Shown in pieces: positions 9,822 through 17,767 of a stretch of DNA of 64,000 nucleotides. A program made the translations under genes and the position numbers. This stretch comes from Lachnoclostridium sp. An169 (GTDB taxonomy: Bacteria; Bacillota; Clostridia; Lachnospirales; Lachnospiraceae), in contig NZ_NFKT01000001.1 in the NCBI RefSeq assembly GCF_002160525.1, positions 280,525 to 344,524 on the forward strand. The letters run 5' to 3'. The first letter of the stretch is position 1. Each line of letters opens with the position of its first letter. The notes under the pieces are model-generated. The model made no database searches, had not been told where the DNA came from, and saw only the letters and a program-made list of their open reading frames with translations.

Positions 9822-9912
9822 TAAAGAAAAAATAAAGAAAATATTATCGCCTGTGTTAGGTACATGCGCAGTAAACAGGGAAAAATATCAGACAGAAAGG
9901 GAAGCGGAATCA

Positions 9913-10590
9913 ATGATTTCATTTACAGCGGAAAATAAAGCAGTAACCATATTTCCGGGCTCAGAGCCGGATCGGCCGGTGATCTATCTCAATACGTTCG
10001 GAGATGAGGGGGAACAGGTATTTCAGGAACTGCAGGCTCACGGCTGTCCGGATTTCAATCTCGCGGTTATCGGCAATCTGGAGTGGAATCACGATATGGT
10101 TCCCTGGGATATCCTTTCGATTTCGGAAAAAGATGCGGCTTTTACCGGCGGGGCAGATGAATACCTGAATTTTTTGATTGGGCGGATTATTCCGGAAGCG
10201 GAGCGGGAGATAAAGGGAAAACCGGTATGGCGCGGACTTGCCGGCTATTCGCTTGCCGGTCTGTTCGCTGTTTATGCAGTCTGCCGGACGGAGCTGTTTC
10301 CCCGCGCTGCAAGCATGTCCGGTTCCCTCTGGTTTCCGGGAATCAAAGATTATATCCTCAGCCATGGGGAAGAGGTAAAAGCGGAGCATATCTATTTCTC
10401 GCTGGGCGACAGGGAAAACAGGACGAGGAACAGAACCATGAAGTGTGTCCGGGAGAATACAGAGGAGATCGAAACATTTCTGAAAAGCCGGGGAAAGGAT
10501 ACGGTTTTTCAGCTGAATCCCGGCGGTCACTTTAATAATACTGTGGAGCGGAGTGCCGCCGGGATACGTTGGCTTCTGGGTAGACCATAA
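9913..10590 (+). CDS. Alpha/beta-hydrolase fold esterase
   Basis: This 225-residue protein resembles Fes/IroE-like or BesA-like putative esterases. The nucleophile elbow is GYSLAGLFA, the likely acid is in SLGDRE, and the histidine is in GGHFN, giving a complete catalytic triad. No signal peptide is seen, so it probably acts in the cytosol. The start at 9913 has AAAGGGAAG upstream. Earlier in-frame ATGs lie before the predicted transcription start. The substrate cannot be told from sequence; trilactone siderophore hydrolysis is one family activity, but no siderophore genes are nearby. Confidence 0.7.
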   Translation: MISFTAENKAVTIFPGSEPDRPVIYLNTFGDEGEQVFQELQAHGCPDFNLAVIGNLEWNHDMVPWDILSISEKDAAFTGGADEYLNFLIGRIIPEAEREIKGKPVWRGLAGYSLAGLFAVYAVCRTELFPRAASMSGSLWFPGIKDYILSHGEEVKAEHIYFSLGDRENRTRNRTMKCVRENTEEIETFLKSRGKDTVFQLNPGGHFNNTVERSAAGIRWLLGRP

Positions 10591-10592
10591 TG

Positions 10593-10805
10593 TTATTTTT
10601 TCATTCCCGGCGCGCATAGAAAGGCGATCCCCAGTCCGAGAAGAACCCAGGGCGCAGCGGCGGTAATAAAGTCGGCAGTCCCCTGAGGCAGAGAAAAATC
10701 ATTGAGCGACAGGACGATGGACAGGATAATGGCAATCCATCCGGTCAGAATCATCCTGTGGTTGGTTTTTACAGTATTCGTGTCTTTTTCAATCTTTTTC
10801 AGCAT
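10593..10805 (-). CDS. Small two-helix membrane protein
   Basis: This 70-residue protein has a charged N-terminus and two hydrophobic segments, about residues 20-36 and 47-66, and ends in GMKK. AAAGGAGA stands 7 bases before the ATG on the minus strand, which supports translation. Its stop is 3 bases from the convergent esterase stop. The family is not recognised and the function is unknown. Confidence 0.6.
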   Translation of the reverse strand: MLKKIEKDTNTVKTNHRMILTGWIAIILSIVLSLNDFSLPQGTADFITAAAPWVLLGLGIAFLCAPGMKK

Positions 10806-10885
10806 TTTTCTGTCTCCTTTCGCGCAATATCTGATTGCAGTATGATTTCTGTAAATATTATTTCATAACAGGGCGAAAATGTCTA

Positions 10886-11914
10886 TCAAAAATTTTTGAC
10901 AAGTGCCTCAAAAATATTGTCAGGCACCTGAACGCATACGTCCGGTATACCCTCGAAGGAGACATAGCCGCCTTCAAAAAGGCGCAGTTCCACGGTCATA
11001 CTGTCAGGCATATGGAAATACAGATGGAAGATTTCTCTGTCATCGTAGACGGAAGTCTCGCCTTCATCCAGGGGAATACTGCCGGTCGGTATAAATTCCG
11101 CCGAATTCATTGCGCTGATAAAGGAATTCAGCACGTCTGTCTGTCCGAACTCTATGTCATGGCGGATTCCCTGCGAATAATACCAGGATTCCCTGCTTTC
11201 ATATTCTGCCGAAATGTAGCCGGAGAGATGGAGCCGTTCCTCGAAAAGTTCGGAGCCGTATTTCAGTGTAATGCCGCTGCCGCAGATATAGGTGGCTGAC
11301 GGTCCGTCATCCTGTTTCAGTAAGAGCATGAAGGAAGGTTCATAGCCTTTTGCTGAATAGAAATCTCCGCTGACACTGCCTGCAAGTTCCACATAGCCGT
11401 CATCAGGAGTCCACTCATCAATCAGACCTGATGCGGTGCCGAGATACTCCCCAGTCAGTGCAAGAAGCGCTGTGCTGTCGCTTAAAATTTCATACTGGGT
11501 ATACACCTGTCCCTGATAGATGAAGAACGGAATCATGCTTGCCGAAGTACCGGAATCTTCGGCTGAGAGGGAAATCTGCAACGGGGGAATCGTGATACCT
11601 TCCCCGGACACGGTAATGCCGCTGATCTCTTTGACATCAGGAAGTGCGTCCCTGTGCAGAATCCGTGAGCCGAGAAAAACCGCGCTGACAATAAGGCACA
11701 GACCGGCGGCAGCAGGCAGCAGAAGAGGGCGGTGGTTTGCCGCATTTTTAGGGCACAGCCTGAGCGTATGTTTACGGTGCATCATAACTGCGCGTTTACG
11801 GCGCGAAAAATATCGTTTCCTGCTGCTGTTAAACTGCAGCACTTCTTCAATATAGCGGTCGTCGAGTTTGTTCATTGCCTCGAAAAACAGTTTGGAAGAA
11901 AATTTTCTGCTCAT
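10886..11914 (-). CDS. Putative anti-sigma factor, single membrane span
   Basis: The 342-residue protein has a basic cytosolic N-terminus of about 65 residues containing EAMNKLDDRYIEEVLQF, one transmembrane segment near residues 68-85 (LLLPAAAGLCLIVSAVFLG), and a large extracytoplasmic domain. This layout, and the 4-base ATGA overlap with the upstream sigma factor gene, mark it as the partner that holds the sigma factor inactive. The outer domain is not recognised, so the signal it senses is unknown. A similar pair lies at 57349-58784. Confidence 0.7.
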   Translation of the reverse strand: MSRKFSSKLFFEAMNKLDDRYIEEVLQFNSSRKRYFSRRKRAVMMHRKHTLRLCPKNAANHRPLLLPAAAGLCLIVSAVFLGSRILHRDALPDVKEISGITVSGEGITIPPLQISLSAEDSGTSASMIPFFIYQGQVYTQYEILSDSTALLALTGEYLGTASGLIDEWTPDDGYVELAGSVSGDFYSAKGYEPSFMLLLKQDDGPSATYICGSGITLKYGSELFEERLHLSGYISAEYESRESWYYSQGIRHDIEFGQTDVLNSFISAMNSAEFIPTGSIPLDEGETSVYDDREIFHLYFHMPDSMTVELRLFEGGYVSFEGIPDVCVQVPDNIFEALVKNF

Positions 11915-12468
11915 AATAACACCCCTTCCTTTTCCAGATAGTTTTTCAGTTTCCTGCGGATACGGGTAAGACGGACGGATATGTTTTTCTCCGTTATTCC
12001 CATGTGCCCGGCAATTTCGCCATAGCTGTCAAAAAACCAGTAGCGTCGCAGAAAGATTACCCGGTTTTCCGGTGGAAGCGTATCCAGAAAGCTTCCGATG
12101 ATCCGGGAAAGTTCTCTGGCATCGATCTCGGCCTCCACTGTGTCGGGAGCAAAAAGACAGGCTTCCATTTCTTCTATAGCAATATCACATACACTGCTGC
12201 GTTTCTGCGCTCTTTTCCGGTAAAAGAGCTTCAGAGAAATATTCCGTGCAATTTTGCAGAGAAAAGCGGACAGCGGAGAAGGATCTGCGGGCGGAATGGC
12301 ATTCCAGGCACCAAGATAAGTGTCGCTGATACATTCCTCTGTATCTTCACGGTTATTTAAAATGTGAAACGAAAGTTGGAAGAGCAGTTTTCTGTATTTT
12401 CTGTCCGTCTCCCGGATCGCCTGCTCCGAACGTTCAAAATACAGGCGGATAATTTCCCTGTCATCCAT
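11911..12468 (-). CDS. ECF-type RNA polymerase sigma factor
   Basis: This 185-residue protein has sigma region 2 (FHILNNREDTEECISDTYLG) and region 4 (a LPPENRVIFLRRYWF and SYGEIAGHMG helix-turn-helix), with no region 3, as in extracytoplasmic-function sigma factors. GGAGGGAGG precedes the ATG. The gene overlaps its anti-sigma partner by 4 bases. No ECF-like target promoter was found nearby. Confidence 0.88.
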   Translation of the reverse strand: MDDREIIRLYFERSEQAIRETDRKYRKLLFQLSFHILNNREDTEECISDTYLGAWNAIPPADPSPLSAFLCKIARNISLKLFYRKRAQKRSSVCDIAIEEMEACLFAPDTVEAEIDARELSRIIGSFLDTLPPENRVIFLRRYWFFDSYGEIAGHMGITEKNISVRLTRIRRKLKNYLEKEGVLL

Positions 12469-12590
12469 TGGCTCTGTCCCTCCCTCCGATCAGATCTTTT
12501 TTCAGCTCTCAATTATATACTACCGTTTTGAAAGGAAAAACTACAGAAAAAAATATTTTTTCTTCAATAAGTGTGCAAAGTAATATTTCC

Positions 12591-12619
12591 TTGACTTATA
12601 AATACTACAGATGTAATAT
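12591..12619 (+). promoter_or_regulatory. Promoter of the BlaR1-tail chimera
   Basis: TTGACT (12591-12596) and TAATAT (12614-12619) are 17 bases apart. The first BlaI-type operator overlaps the -10 box and the second lies just downstream, which would allow strong repression. Confidence 0.65.
12606..12615. promoter_or_regulatory. BlaI/MecI/CopY-type operator 1
   Basis: TACAGATGTA matches the TACA-N2-TGTA dyad bound by BlaI, MecI and CopY repressors. It overlaps the -10 box of the promoter. Its centre is 26 bases from that of operator 2. Confidence 0.6.
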
Positions 12620-12631
12620 TTATAAAAAGAC

Positions 12632-12641
12632 TACACGTGTA
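12632..12641. promoter_or_regulatory. BlaI/MecI/CopY-type operator 2
   Basis: TACACGTGTA is a second TACA-N2-TGTA dyad, placed in the initial transcribed region. Two such dyads at a fixed spacing are typical of bla/mec control regions. No blaI gene lies in the window. Confidence 0.6.
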
Positions 12642-12706
12642 AGATTGAAAGATGAGAGAATCCTTGCCTTGATAATAAGATGAAAATAGAACAGAAGGAG
12701 CGGAAA

Positions 12707-14200
12707 ATGAAAAGAAAATGGAAAAAAGCGAGAGATTATGCCGGAATATCCGCAATGGTACTGCTTGTAATCGCGTTGTTCGGACTGACAGTATCCGGAA
12801 CGTTGACGGGATTCCGGGACGGTTCGGGAAAAGGGGCAGGGCAGCAGGAACAGATAACGGATGAGGCGTCAGGGCAACAGGAGCAGGTGGCAGAAGAGGA
12901 ATGCCTTGAAGTGATGCAGAAGGTGAAGGGCGTTACAGATATTCGGGAAGCGGCAGAGAGGATCAGTGGAAATGGCTCACCGGTGACTGCCGGTGAAAAC
13001 GGTACAATGAATATGTTGAACTATGAAGAAATGGAAGCTTTTCTGAATCAGGTTCAGAAAGAATTAAAAGTATCTTCAGAGAATGGCTATCCCGATGCAG
13101 AAGAGTGCAGTGTGGTACTTTACCGGGTTTATTCCGGCGGAAAAATTCACCGGGAAGAATATACCTTTGACGGAAAGGATATGTATGTTCTGACCTGCAT
13201 CGGCTCCTGCGAAGAGGCAGGTAATCCGGTGGTCCTGAATATATCGTATACACGTATACAAGAATGGGGATATACAGAAAAAGGGTGGTTTCTCTACAGG
13301 CTGTGTGTGCCTCAGCCTCCGGAGGTGTCAGAGATCGTGGATGGCAATGTGCTGATCCGGGTCAGACCTCTGCCGCAGGAATATCTGGAGATTGCGGAAC
13401 AATACATCCGTCCTCTGGGATATATGAGCAATAATCTGCTGCGCTGCGACTGGGGAGAGGGGCATATGGAACAGGTGGACTTTACCGGAAGCTTTGAATC
13501 CTTCTATCAGATTGAATATGGGAAAAAGATCGATTCCTCGGAATGTGCGCAGGGAATCCGGGCAGAAGAATTTGAGACTCTGATGACCCGGTATCTTCCG
13601 GTAACGGTGGAGGAACTTCGCAAGTATGCGCAATATGATGAGAAAACACAGTCGTATCCGTGGACTGCACTGAGCTGCGGAAATTATTCAGTAAATGCAT
13701 TTTCCACATCATTTCCCGAGATAACAGATATGGAGCAGAATGAGGACGGGACGGTGACATTTACGATTGACGCTGTGTGTGAAATGGCAGGTACTGACCG
13801 GGCGCTGTCTCACAAACTGACTGTGGAATTTGCTGAAGGAGGCAAAGTTCGGTATCTGAAAAATGAAGTTCTGGAAAATGGAACGGAAGAGGTACCAGAG
13901 TATGAGTACCGGATGCAGGTTCGGGTTTTGATGAAAATTTTTGAAGGCAGAAGCAGCTATGATCCGGACGATGTAAAGCTTATGAAGGAGCTGATGTTTT
14001 CAGGCAACAGCGGTGAACAGAAAATTTACGGGAAAACAGGGAGCGGACCGGATGAAAAAGCATGGTTTGTCGGATTTGCGGAGGAGAAGGAGGAAAGAAT
14101 ATACTTTGTAGTATATCTGAATGATCCCGGCCATCAGGAGGCGATATCCGGAAGTCTTGCAAGGCAGATCGCGGAAAATATCGTGAAAACCTTACTATAA
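12707..14200 (+). CDS. DUF6070-like membrane-anchored protein joined to a BlaR1 sensor C-terminus
   Basis: The 497-residue product begins with a basic stretch and one membrane helix (about residues 12-32), then a long outer domain that I judge similar to DUF6070 proteins of Lachnospiraceae, marked by YIRPLGYMSNNLLRCDW. From about residue 415 it changes to the end of a BlaR1/class D beta-lactamase domain: FEGRSSYDPDDVKLMKEL, then IYGKTGSG with the KTG motif, then AWFVGFAE. The SxxK and SxN motifs are missing, so it cannot acylate beta-lactams as BlaR1 does. ATG 12707 has AAGGAG at 6 bases; ATG 12680 has none. It probably arose by fusion inside a bla-type locus. Confidence 0.65.
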   Translation: MKRKWKKARDYAGISAMVLLVIALFGLTVSGTLTGFRDGSGKGAGQQEQITDEASGQQEQVAEEECLEVMQKVKGVTDIREAAERISGNGSPVTAGENGTMNMLNYEEMEAFLNQVQKELKVSSENGYPDAEECSVVLYRVYSGGKIHREEYTFDGKDMYVLTCIGSCEEAGNPVVLNISYTRIQEWGYTEKGWFLYRLCVPQPPEVSEIVDGNVLIRVRPLPQEYLEIAEQYIRPLGYMSNNLLRCDWGEGHMEQVDFTGSFESFYQIEYGKKIDSSECAQGIRAEEFETLMTRYLPVTVEELRKYAQYDEKTQSYPWTALSCGNYSVNAFSTSFPEITDMEQNEDGTVTFTIDAVCEMAGTDRALSHKLTVEFAEGGKVRYLKNEVLENGTEEVPEYEYRMQVRVLMKIFEGRSSYDPDDVKLMKELMFSGNSGEQKIYGKTGSGPDEKAWFVGFAEEKEERIYFVVYLNDPGHQEAISGSLARQIAENIVKTLL

Positions 14201-14214
14201 GAATCAGCAGTTAT

Positions 14215-14248
14215 GCAGTCAGGAATGCCGCAGGACGTCCCTGACTGC
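14215..14248. other. Hairpin between convergent genes
   Basis: GCAGTCAGG (14215-14223) is the exact reverse complement of CCTGACTGC (14240-14248). No T-run follows on either strand, so it is only a weak terminator candidate between the chimera gene and the TetR gene. Confidence 0.35.
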
Positions 14249-14296
14249 AGCGTCAGAAATTCTTCCGAGTGGTCAAAGAAGATCTCCGGTGCTATT

Positions 14297-14947
14297 TTAC
14301 AATCTGCTGAAAGCATCATTTTTCGAGAGATAAGTTTCAAACATTCTGATCAGCTGCAGAATCTGGCGGCTGATCTGTTCCCGCCGGGAGTCGTATTCTT
14401 CCCTGTCCAGAAGCGCTATATGTTCCAGAAAGGAAAAAACAACGGTCTGGACAAAGCTGAGGGCATCTTCGGGGACAACGCCCGGGGCAAGGAGCCCACT
14501 GCTGTCTGCCGCGTCCAGAAGGCGTCTCTGGGTTTGCTCAAAGGTCTTTATCTCGGCTGCAGCGGGCTGCTCCTCAGGCGGAAGATGCTGCTGGCGGTTG
14601 TACATATACAGGATGACCAGCAGGGAGAGATCCTCCCTGTGTTCCAGCAGTTCCTCGCAGAGAAACTGGTAGTTCTGCAGGAAACGTTTCAGGGGCTCTT
14701 CTGAATCCTGGGAGGGGCGAAACCACTGTCCGCAGGGTGTCACGGCATTCTGAGCCAGTGTGTAGAAGATATCATTGATGTTTTTGAAGTATTTATACAG
14801 AGTGACATTGGAAATATCCAGAGTGCGCGCCAGCTTCTGCATGGTCAGGGAAACAGGGCCGTCTCTGAGAATGATATCCCTGGCACATGAGAGGATTTCT
14901 GTCCTCCGCCTCTGGCGCATCTGTTCAAAATATGCTGTCTGATCCAT
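14297..14947 (-). CDS. TetR family transcriptional regulator
   Basis: The 216-residue protein has a TetR N-terminal DNA-binding domain: RRRTEILSCARDIILRDG, then the helix-turn-helix LTMQKLARTLDISNVTLYKYF at about residues 34-54. The C-terminal ligand domain is helical and not recognised. It is divergent from the two carbohydrate esterase genes and shares with them a 148-base control region holding a GTTAA/TTAAC inverted repeat, so it is the likely local repressor. Confidence 0.88.
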   Translation of the reverse strand: MDQTAYFEQMRQRRRTEILSCARDIILRDGPVSLTMQKLARTLDISNVTLYKYFKNINDIFYTLAQNAVTPCGQWFRPSQDSEEPLKRFLQNYQFLCEELLEHREDLSLLVILYMYNRQQHLPPEEQPAAAEIKTFEQTQRRLLDAADSSGLLAPGVVPEDALSFVQTVVFSFLEHIALLDREEYDSRREQISRQILQLIRMFETYLSKNDAFSRL

Positions 14948-15049
14948 GAAATTCTGCCTTTCTAATATAATCAGTGTTTAAAATGCTTAAAATTATTATA
15001 ACATTTCTCCTTTATTATTGCAATCTGCATATAAATGACTTAATATAGT

Positions 15050-15064
15050 GTTAAGCGATTTAAC
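15050..15064. promoter_or_regulatory. Inverted repeat, candidate TetR operator
   Basis: GTTAA (15050-15054) and TTAAC (15060-15064) form a perfect dyad with a 5-base centre. It lies 32 bases before the hydrolase ATG, in the region shared with the divergent TetR gene. Confidence 0.4.
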
Positions 15065-15095
15065 TACAGTTAATGGAACTGGAAAGGAGAAGAAA

Positions 15096-16139
15096 ATGAA
15101 GACAGAACTGATAACATTACATGAGGACAGAAAAGTAACGCTGACTGCATATCTGCAGGAGGTGGGCGGTGAGTTTGGCGGCATTGAAAAGCGTCCCGCA
15201 GTGCTGATTCTCCCCGGGGGAGGCTACAGTATGTGCTCTGACAGAGAGGCAGATCCCGTGGCGTTTCCGTATCTGAAAGCCGGATATCAGGCTTTTATTC
15301 TCCGATATTCTGTGGGCGCAGACAGTGTGTGGCCCAATCCTCTGAATGATTATGAGGAGGCGATGGCCATGATCCGTGAGAAAAGCGAGGAGTGGCATGT
15401 GATCACGGACAGGATTGCGGTCATCGGATTTTCCGCGGGAGGCCATCTTGCCGGATGCGCGGCAACTATGTCGGTAAACCGTCCGAATGCCGCAATTCTG
15501 GGATACCCGGTTATTGACGGCGAGTGCGTGAGGGTGTATGAGAAGACGGCGCCGGACGTGCCCTCTGCCGTGGATGAGAAGACCTGTCCCTGCTTTGTTT
15601 TTGCAACCAGGACAGACAGCCTGGTTCCGATTTCCAATACAGTGCATCTTCTGAATGCCCTGACAGAACACGAGATTGCTTTTGAGAGCCATATTTATTC
15701 CAATGGGCCCCATGGTTTTACTACCTGTGATTCATCCGTTCAGAATCTTCAGATGACCTGCAGCCGCGTGCCTCACTGGGTGGAGGACAGTATTGAGTGG
15801 CTGAAAGATGTGATGGGAGATTTCGGCAACGGATCCGTGACGGCTCCGAGGTTCGGTGCAAAACTCAATGGCAACCGGGATGAGTATCTGAACATTGACT
15901 GCACCATGGGGTATCTGATGAGCAGGCCGGAGGCCATGGCGGTGATCGGTCCCGTAATGGCGGCAGGACAGCAGAATACGGACGGCCAGTCCCAGGGACC
16001 GGCAATGGGATACGATCCGGAGATGATACAGATGATGATGGCTCCGATGAAGCTCAGAGACATCCTCGGCTTTGCGAATCTTCCGGAAGAGACAGTGGAA
16101 CAGATTAATGCCCAGTTGAATGCAATCGAAAATAAATAG
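15096..16139 (+). CDS. Alpha/beta hydrolase, acetylxylan-esterase-like (BD-FAE type)
   Basis: This 347-residue hydrolase has an oxyanion-hole motif LILPGGGYSM, the nucleophile elbow IGFSAGGHLAG, a likely acid in ATRTDSLVP and the histidine in NGPHGF. This set is typical of small carbohydrate esterases that remove acetyl groups from plant polysaccharides. The last 90 residues extend beyond the hydrolase fold. AAAGGAG precedes ATG 15096. No signal peptide is present, so it would act on imported oligosaccharides. It forms an operon with the next esterase. Confidence 0.78.
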   Translation: MKTELITLHEDRKVTLTAYLQEVGGEFGGIEKRPAVLILPGGGYSMCSDREADPVAFPYLKAGYQAFILRYSVGADSVWPNPLNDYEEAMAMIREKSEEWHVITDRIAVIGFSAGGHLAGCAATMSVNRPNAAILGYPVIDGECVRVYEKTAPDVPSAVDEKTCPCFVFATRTDSLVPISNTVHLLNALTEHEIAFESHIYSNGPHGFTTCDSSVQNLQMTCSRVPHWVEDSIEWLKDVMGDFGNGSVTAPRFGAKLNGNRDEYLNIDCTMGYLMSRPEAMAVIGPVMAAGQQNTDGQSQGPAMGYDPEMIQMMMAPMKLRDILGFANLPEETVEQINAQLNAIENK

Positions 16140-16152
16140 GAGGGAAAATACG

Positions 16153-17730
16153 ATGAAACTTGCGGAACTTTTTCAGAACGGTATGGTGCTGCAGAGGGAA
16201 AAACCGGTCACAGTCTGGGGAACAGCGGACCCCGGGGCGGCAGTAACAGTCTCGATACAGGGCAGGAGCGCGTCGGCCGTGGCGGATGCACAGGGAAACT
16301 GGGAACTTCAGCTGCCGGCCCTTGAAGCTTCCGGGAGTGAGCGTCTGGAGGACGTCAGCAAAGAGGAAAAGATCTGCCTGGAGGATGTGGCTGTGGGCGA
16401 GGTATGGATTGCCGGCGGACAGTCCAATATGGAGTTCCCTCTCTGCTATGAAAAACACTGGGCGCAGGAGAAGAATACGGAGAATCCGGAACTCAGGTTC
16501 TACGATGTGCCGGAGGTATGTTATGACGGCCAGGAGCAGGATTTTGACTATAGCAATATGGGAGTATGGAGAAAGGCAGACGGGGAGGATAATCTGAAAT
16601 ACTTCTCTGCGGTGGCCTACTATTTCCAGAAAGCGATTGCTGAAAACCAGAAGGTTCCGGTGGGAATTGTCGGCTGCAACTGGGGCGGGACACGGGCCTG
16701 CGCCTGGATGAATGAAGAGACGGTAAAGAGAGTGGGAAAGCCCTGGATGGAGCTTTTTGAGCGGGATACGGCGGATCTGGATATGGAAGAATTCTGGGAG
16801 GAACAGCATACAAATCCCATGAACGATAAGGGCAATGTAAATATGGATCCTATGAATGCCTTTATCCTTTCCGGTACTCCGACCATGGAAGAGATCGTTG
16901 CGATGGCCCGGCAGGCCATGGGACAGGCAAAAGAGGCAGGGGGAACGGAAAGTACAGAGAATCTGCCTGAGATGTCCTTCGAGGAAGGTATGGCGAAATA
17001 TGCCAATACCCCTCAGCCTTTTAATTTTCCGGGATGTCTGTATGAACATATGGTAAAGAAAGCTTCCCCCTTCACAGCGCGCGGCGTTCTCTGGTATCAG
17101 GGAGAGAGCGATGATGTGCCGGGAATGCAGGCTTTGTACAAGGATATGCTGACAGGACTGATCGGAGACTGGCGGGAAATATTCCGCGACAGTGAACTTC
17201 CTTTCTATATTGTACAGCTTCCCGGATATCGGAGCTGGATGATGCAGGCAGGCATAGATTTCCCGACAATCCGCCGCTGCCAGGAGGAAGTGGCGGAGAG
17301 CGTGGGAGGAGCATACCTGTGTTCCATTTCCGATGTGGGGGAAGAATTTGATATCCATCCGAAGGACAAGAAGACAGTGGGAAACCGCCTGGCGCTTCTG
17401 GCAGAAAAATATACCTACGGTGAAGAGCTTCTGGCAGATGCGCCGGTAGTGGAGTCCGCGTCCCGGGAGGACGGCAGGATCGTGCTGAACTTCCGGAACG
17501 CCGGCAGTGGGCTGACTGTTGACGGAGATCAGGTGTCAGCGCTGACACTTTCCCGGGACGGCAGAGAAATACCATTTGAAGCCTGTGCAGACGGCGGGCG
17601 TCTGATCCTGACCCCTGAATCTCTGCCGGATAATTCCGTAAAAGTGGATTTCGCCCAGACAGGGTGGTATCGGATCAACCTTTACAATTCAGCCGGCATA
17701 CCGGCCATTCCCTTCTCTGTCAGAGTATAA
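16153..17730 (+). CDS. Sialate O-acetylesterase family protein
   Basis: The 525-residue protein belongs to the SGNH-type sialate O-acetylesterase family. The catalytic serine lies in IAGGQSNMEF near residue 95, and the C-terminal acid/base pair is the DIHP segment followed by KKTVGNRLAL. An N-terminal beta-sandwich (LFQNGMVLQREKPVTVWG) and a C-terminal beta domain flank the hydrolase. AGGAGGG stands 7 bases before ATG 16153. It lies 13 bases after the preceding esterase, so both probably deacetylate the same glycan. No signal peptide is seen. Confidence 0.87.
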   Translation: MKLAELFQNGMVLQREKPVTVWGTADPGAAVTVSIQGRSASAVADAQGNWELQLPALEASGSERLEDVSKEEKICLEDVAVGEVWIAGGQSNMEFPLCYEKHWAQEKNTENPELRFYDVPEVCYDGQEQDFDYSNMGVWRKADGEDNLKYFSAVAYYFQKAIAENQKVPVGIVGCNWGGTRACAWMNEETVKRVGKPWMELFERDTADLDMEEFWEEQHTNPMNDKGNVNMDPMNAFILSGTPTMEEIVAMARQAMGQAKEAGGTESTENLPEMSFEEGMAKYANTPQPFNFPGCLYEHMVKKASPFTARGVLWYQGESDDVPGMQALYKDMLTGLIGDWREIFRDSELPFYIVQLPGYRSWMMQAGIDFPTIRRCQEEVAESVGGAYLCSISDVGEEFDIHPKDKKTVGNRLALLAEKYTYGEELLADAPVVESASREDGRIVLNFRNAGSGLTVDGDQVSALTLSRDGREIPFEACADGGRLILTPESLPDNSVKVDFAQTGWYRINLYNSAGIPAIPFSVRV

Positions 17731-17767
17731 AGGGAGAAGAAAGATCGTCAGACCCTGTCCGGAAATT

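Noticed and set aside
9784..9912. Upstream in-frame starts for the esterase (ATG 9784 and 9811)
   Set aside because: Both lie before or within the promoter at 9792-9821. The translated stretch is not conserved esterase sequence, and ATG 9913 has a good ribosome binding site.
16105..17358. Minus-strand frame of 417 codons opposite the sialate O-acetylesterase gene
   Set aside because: It is antisense to a gene with intact catalytic motifs, and the product is histidine- and isoleucine-rich without a domain pattern.
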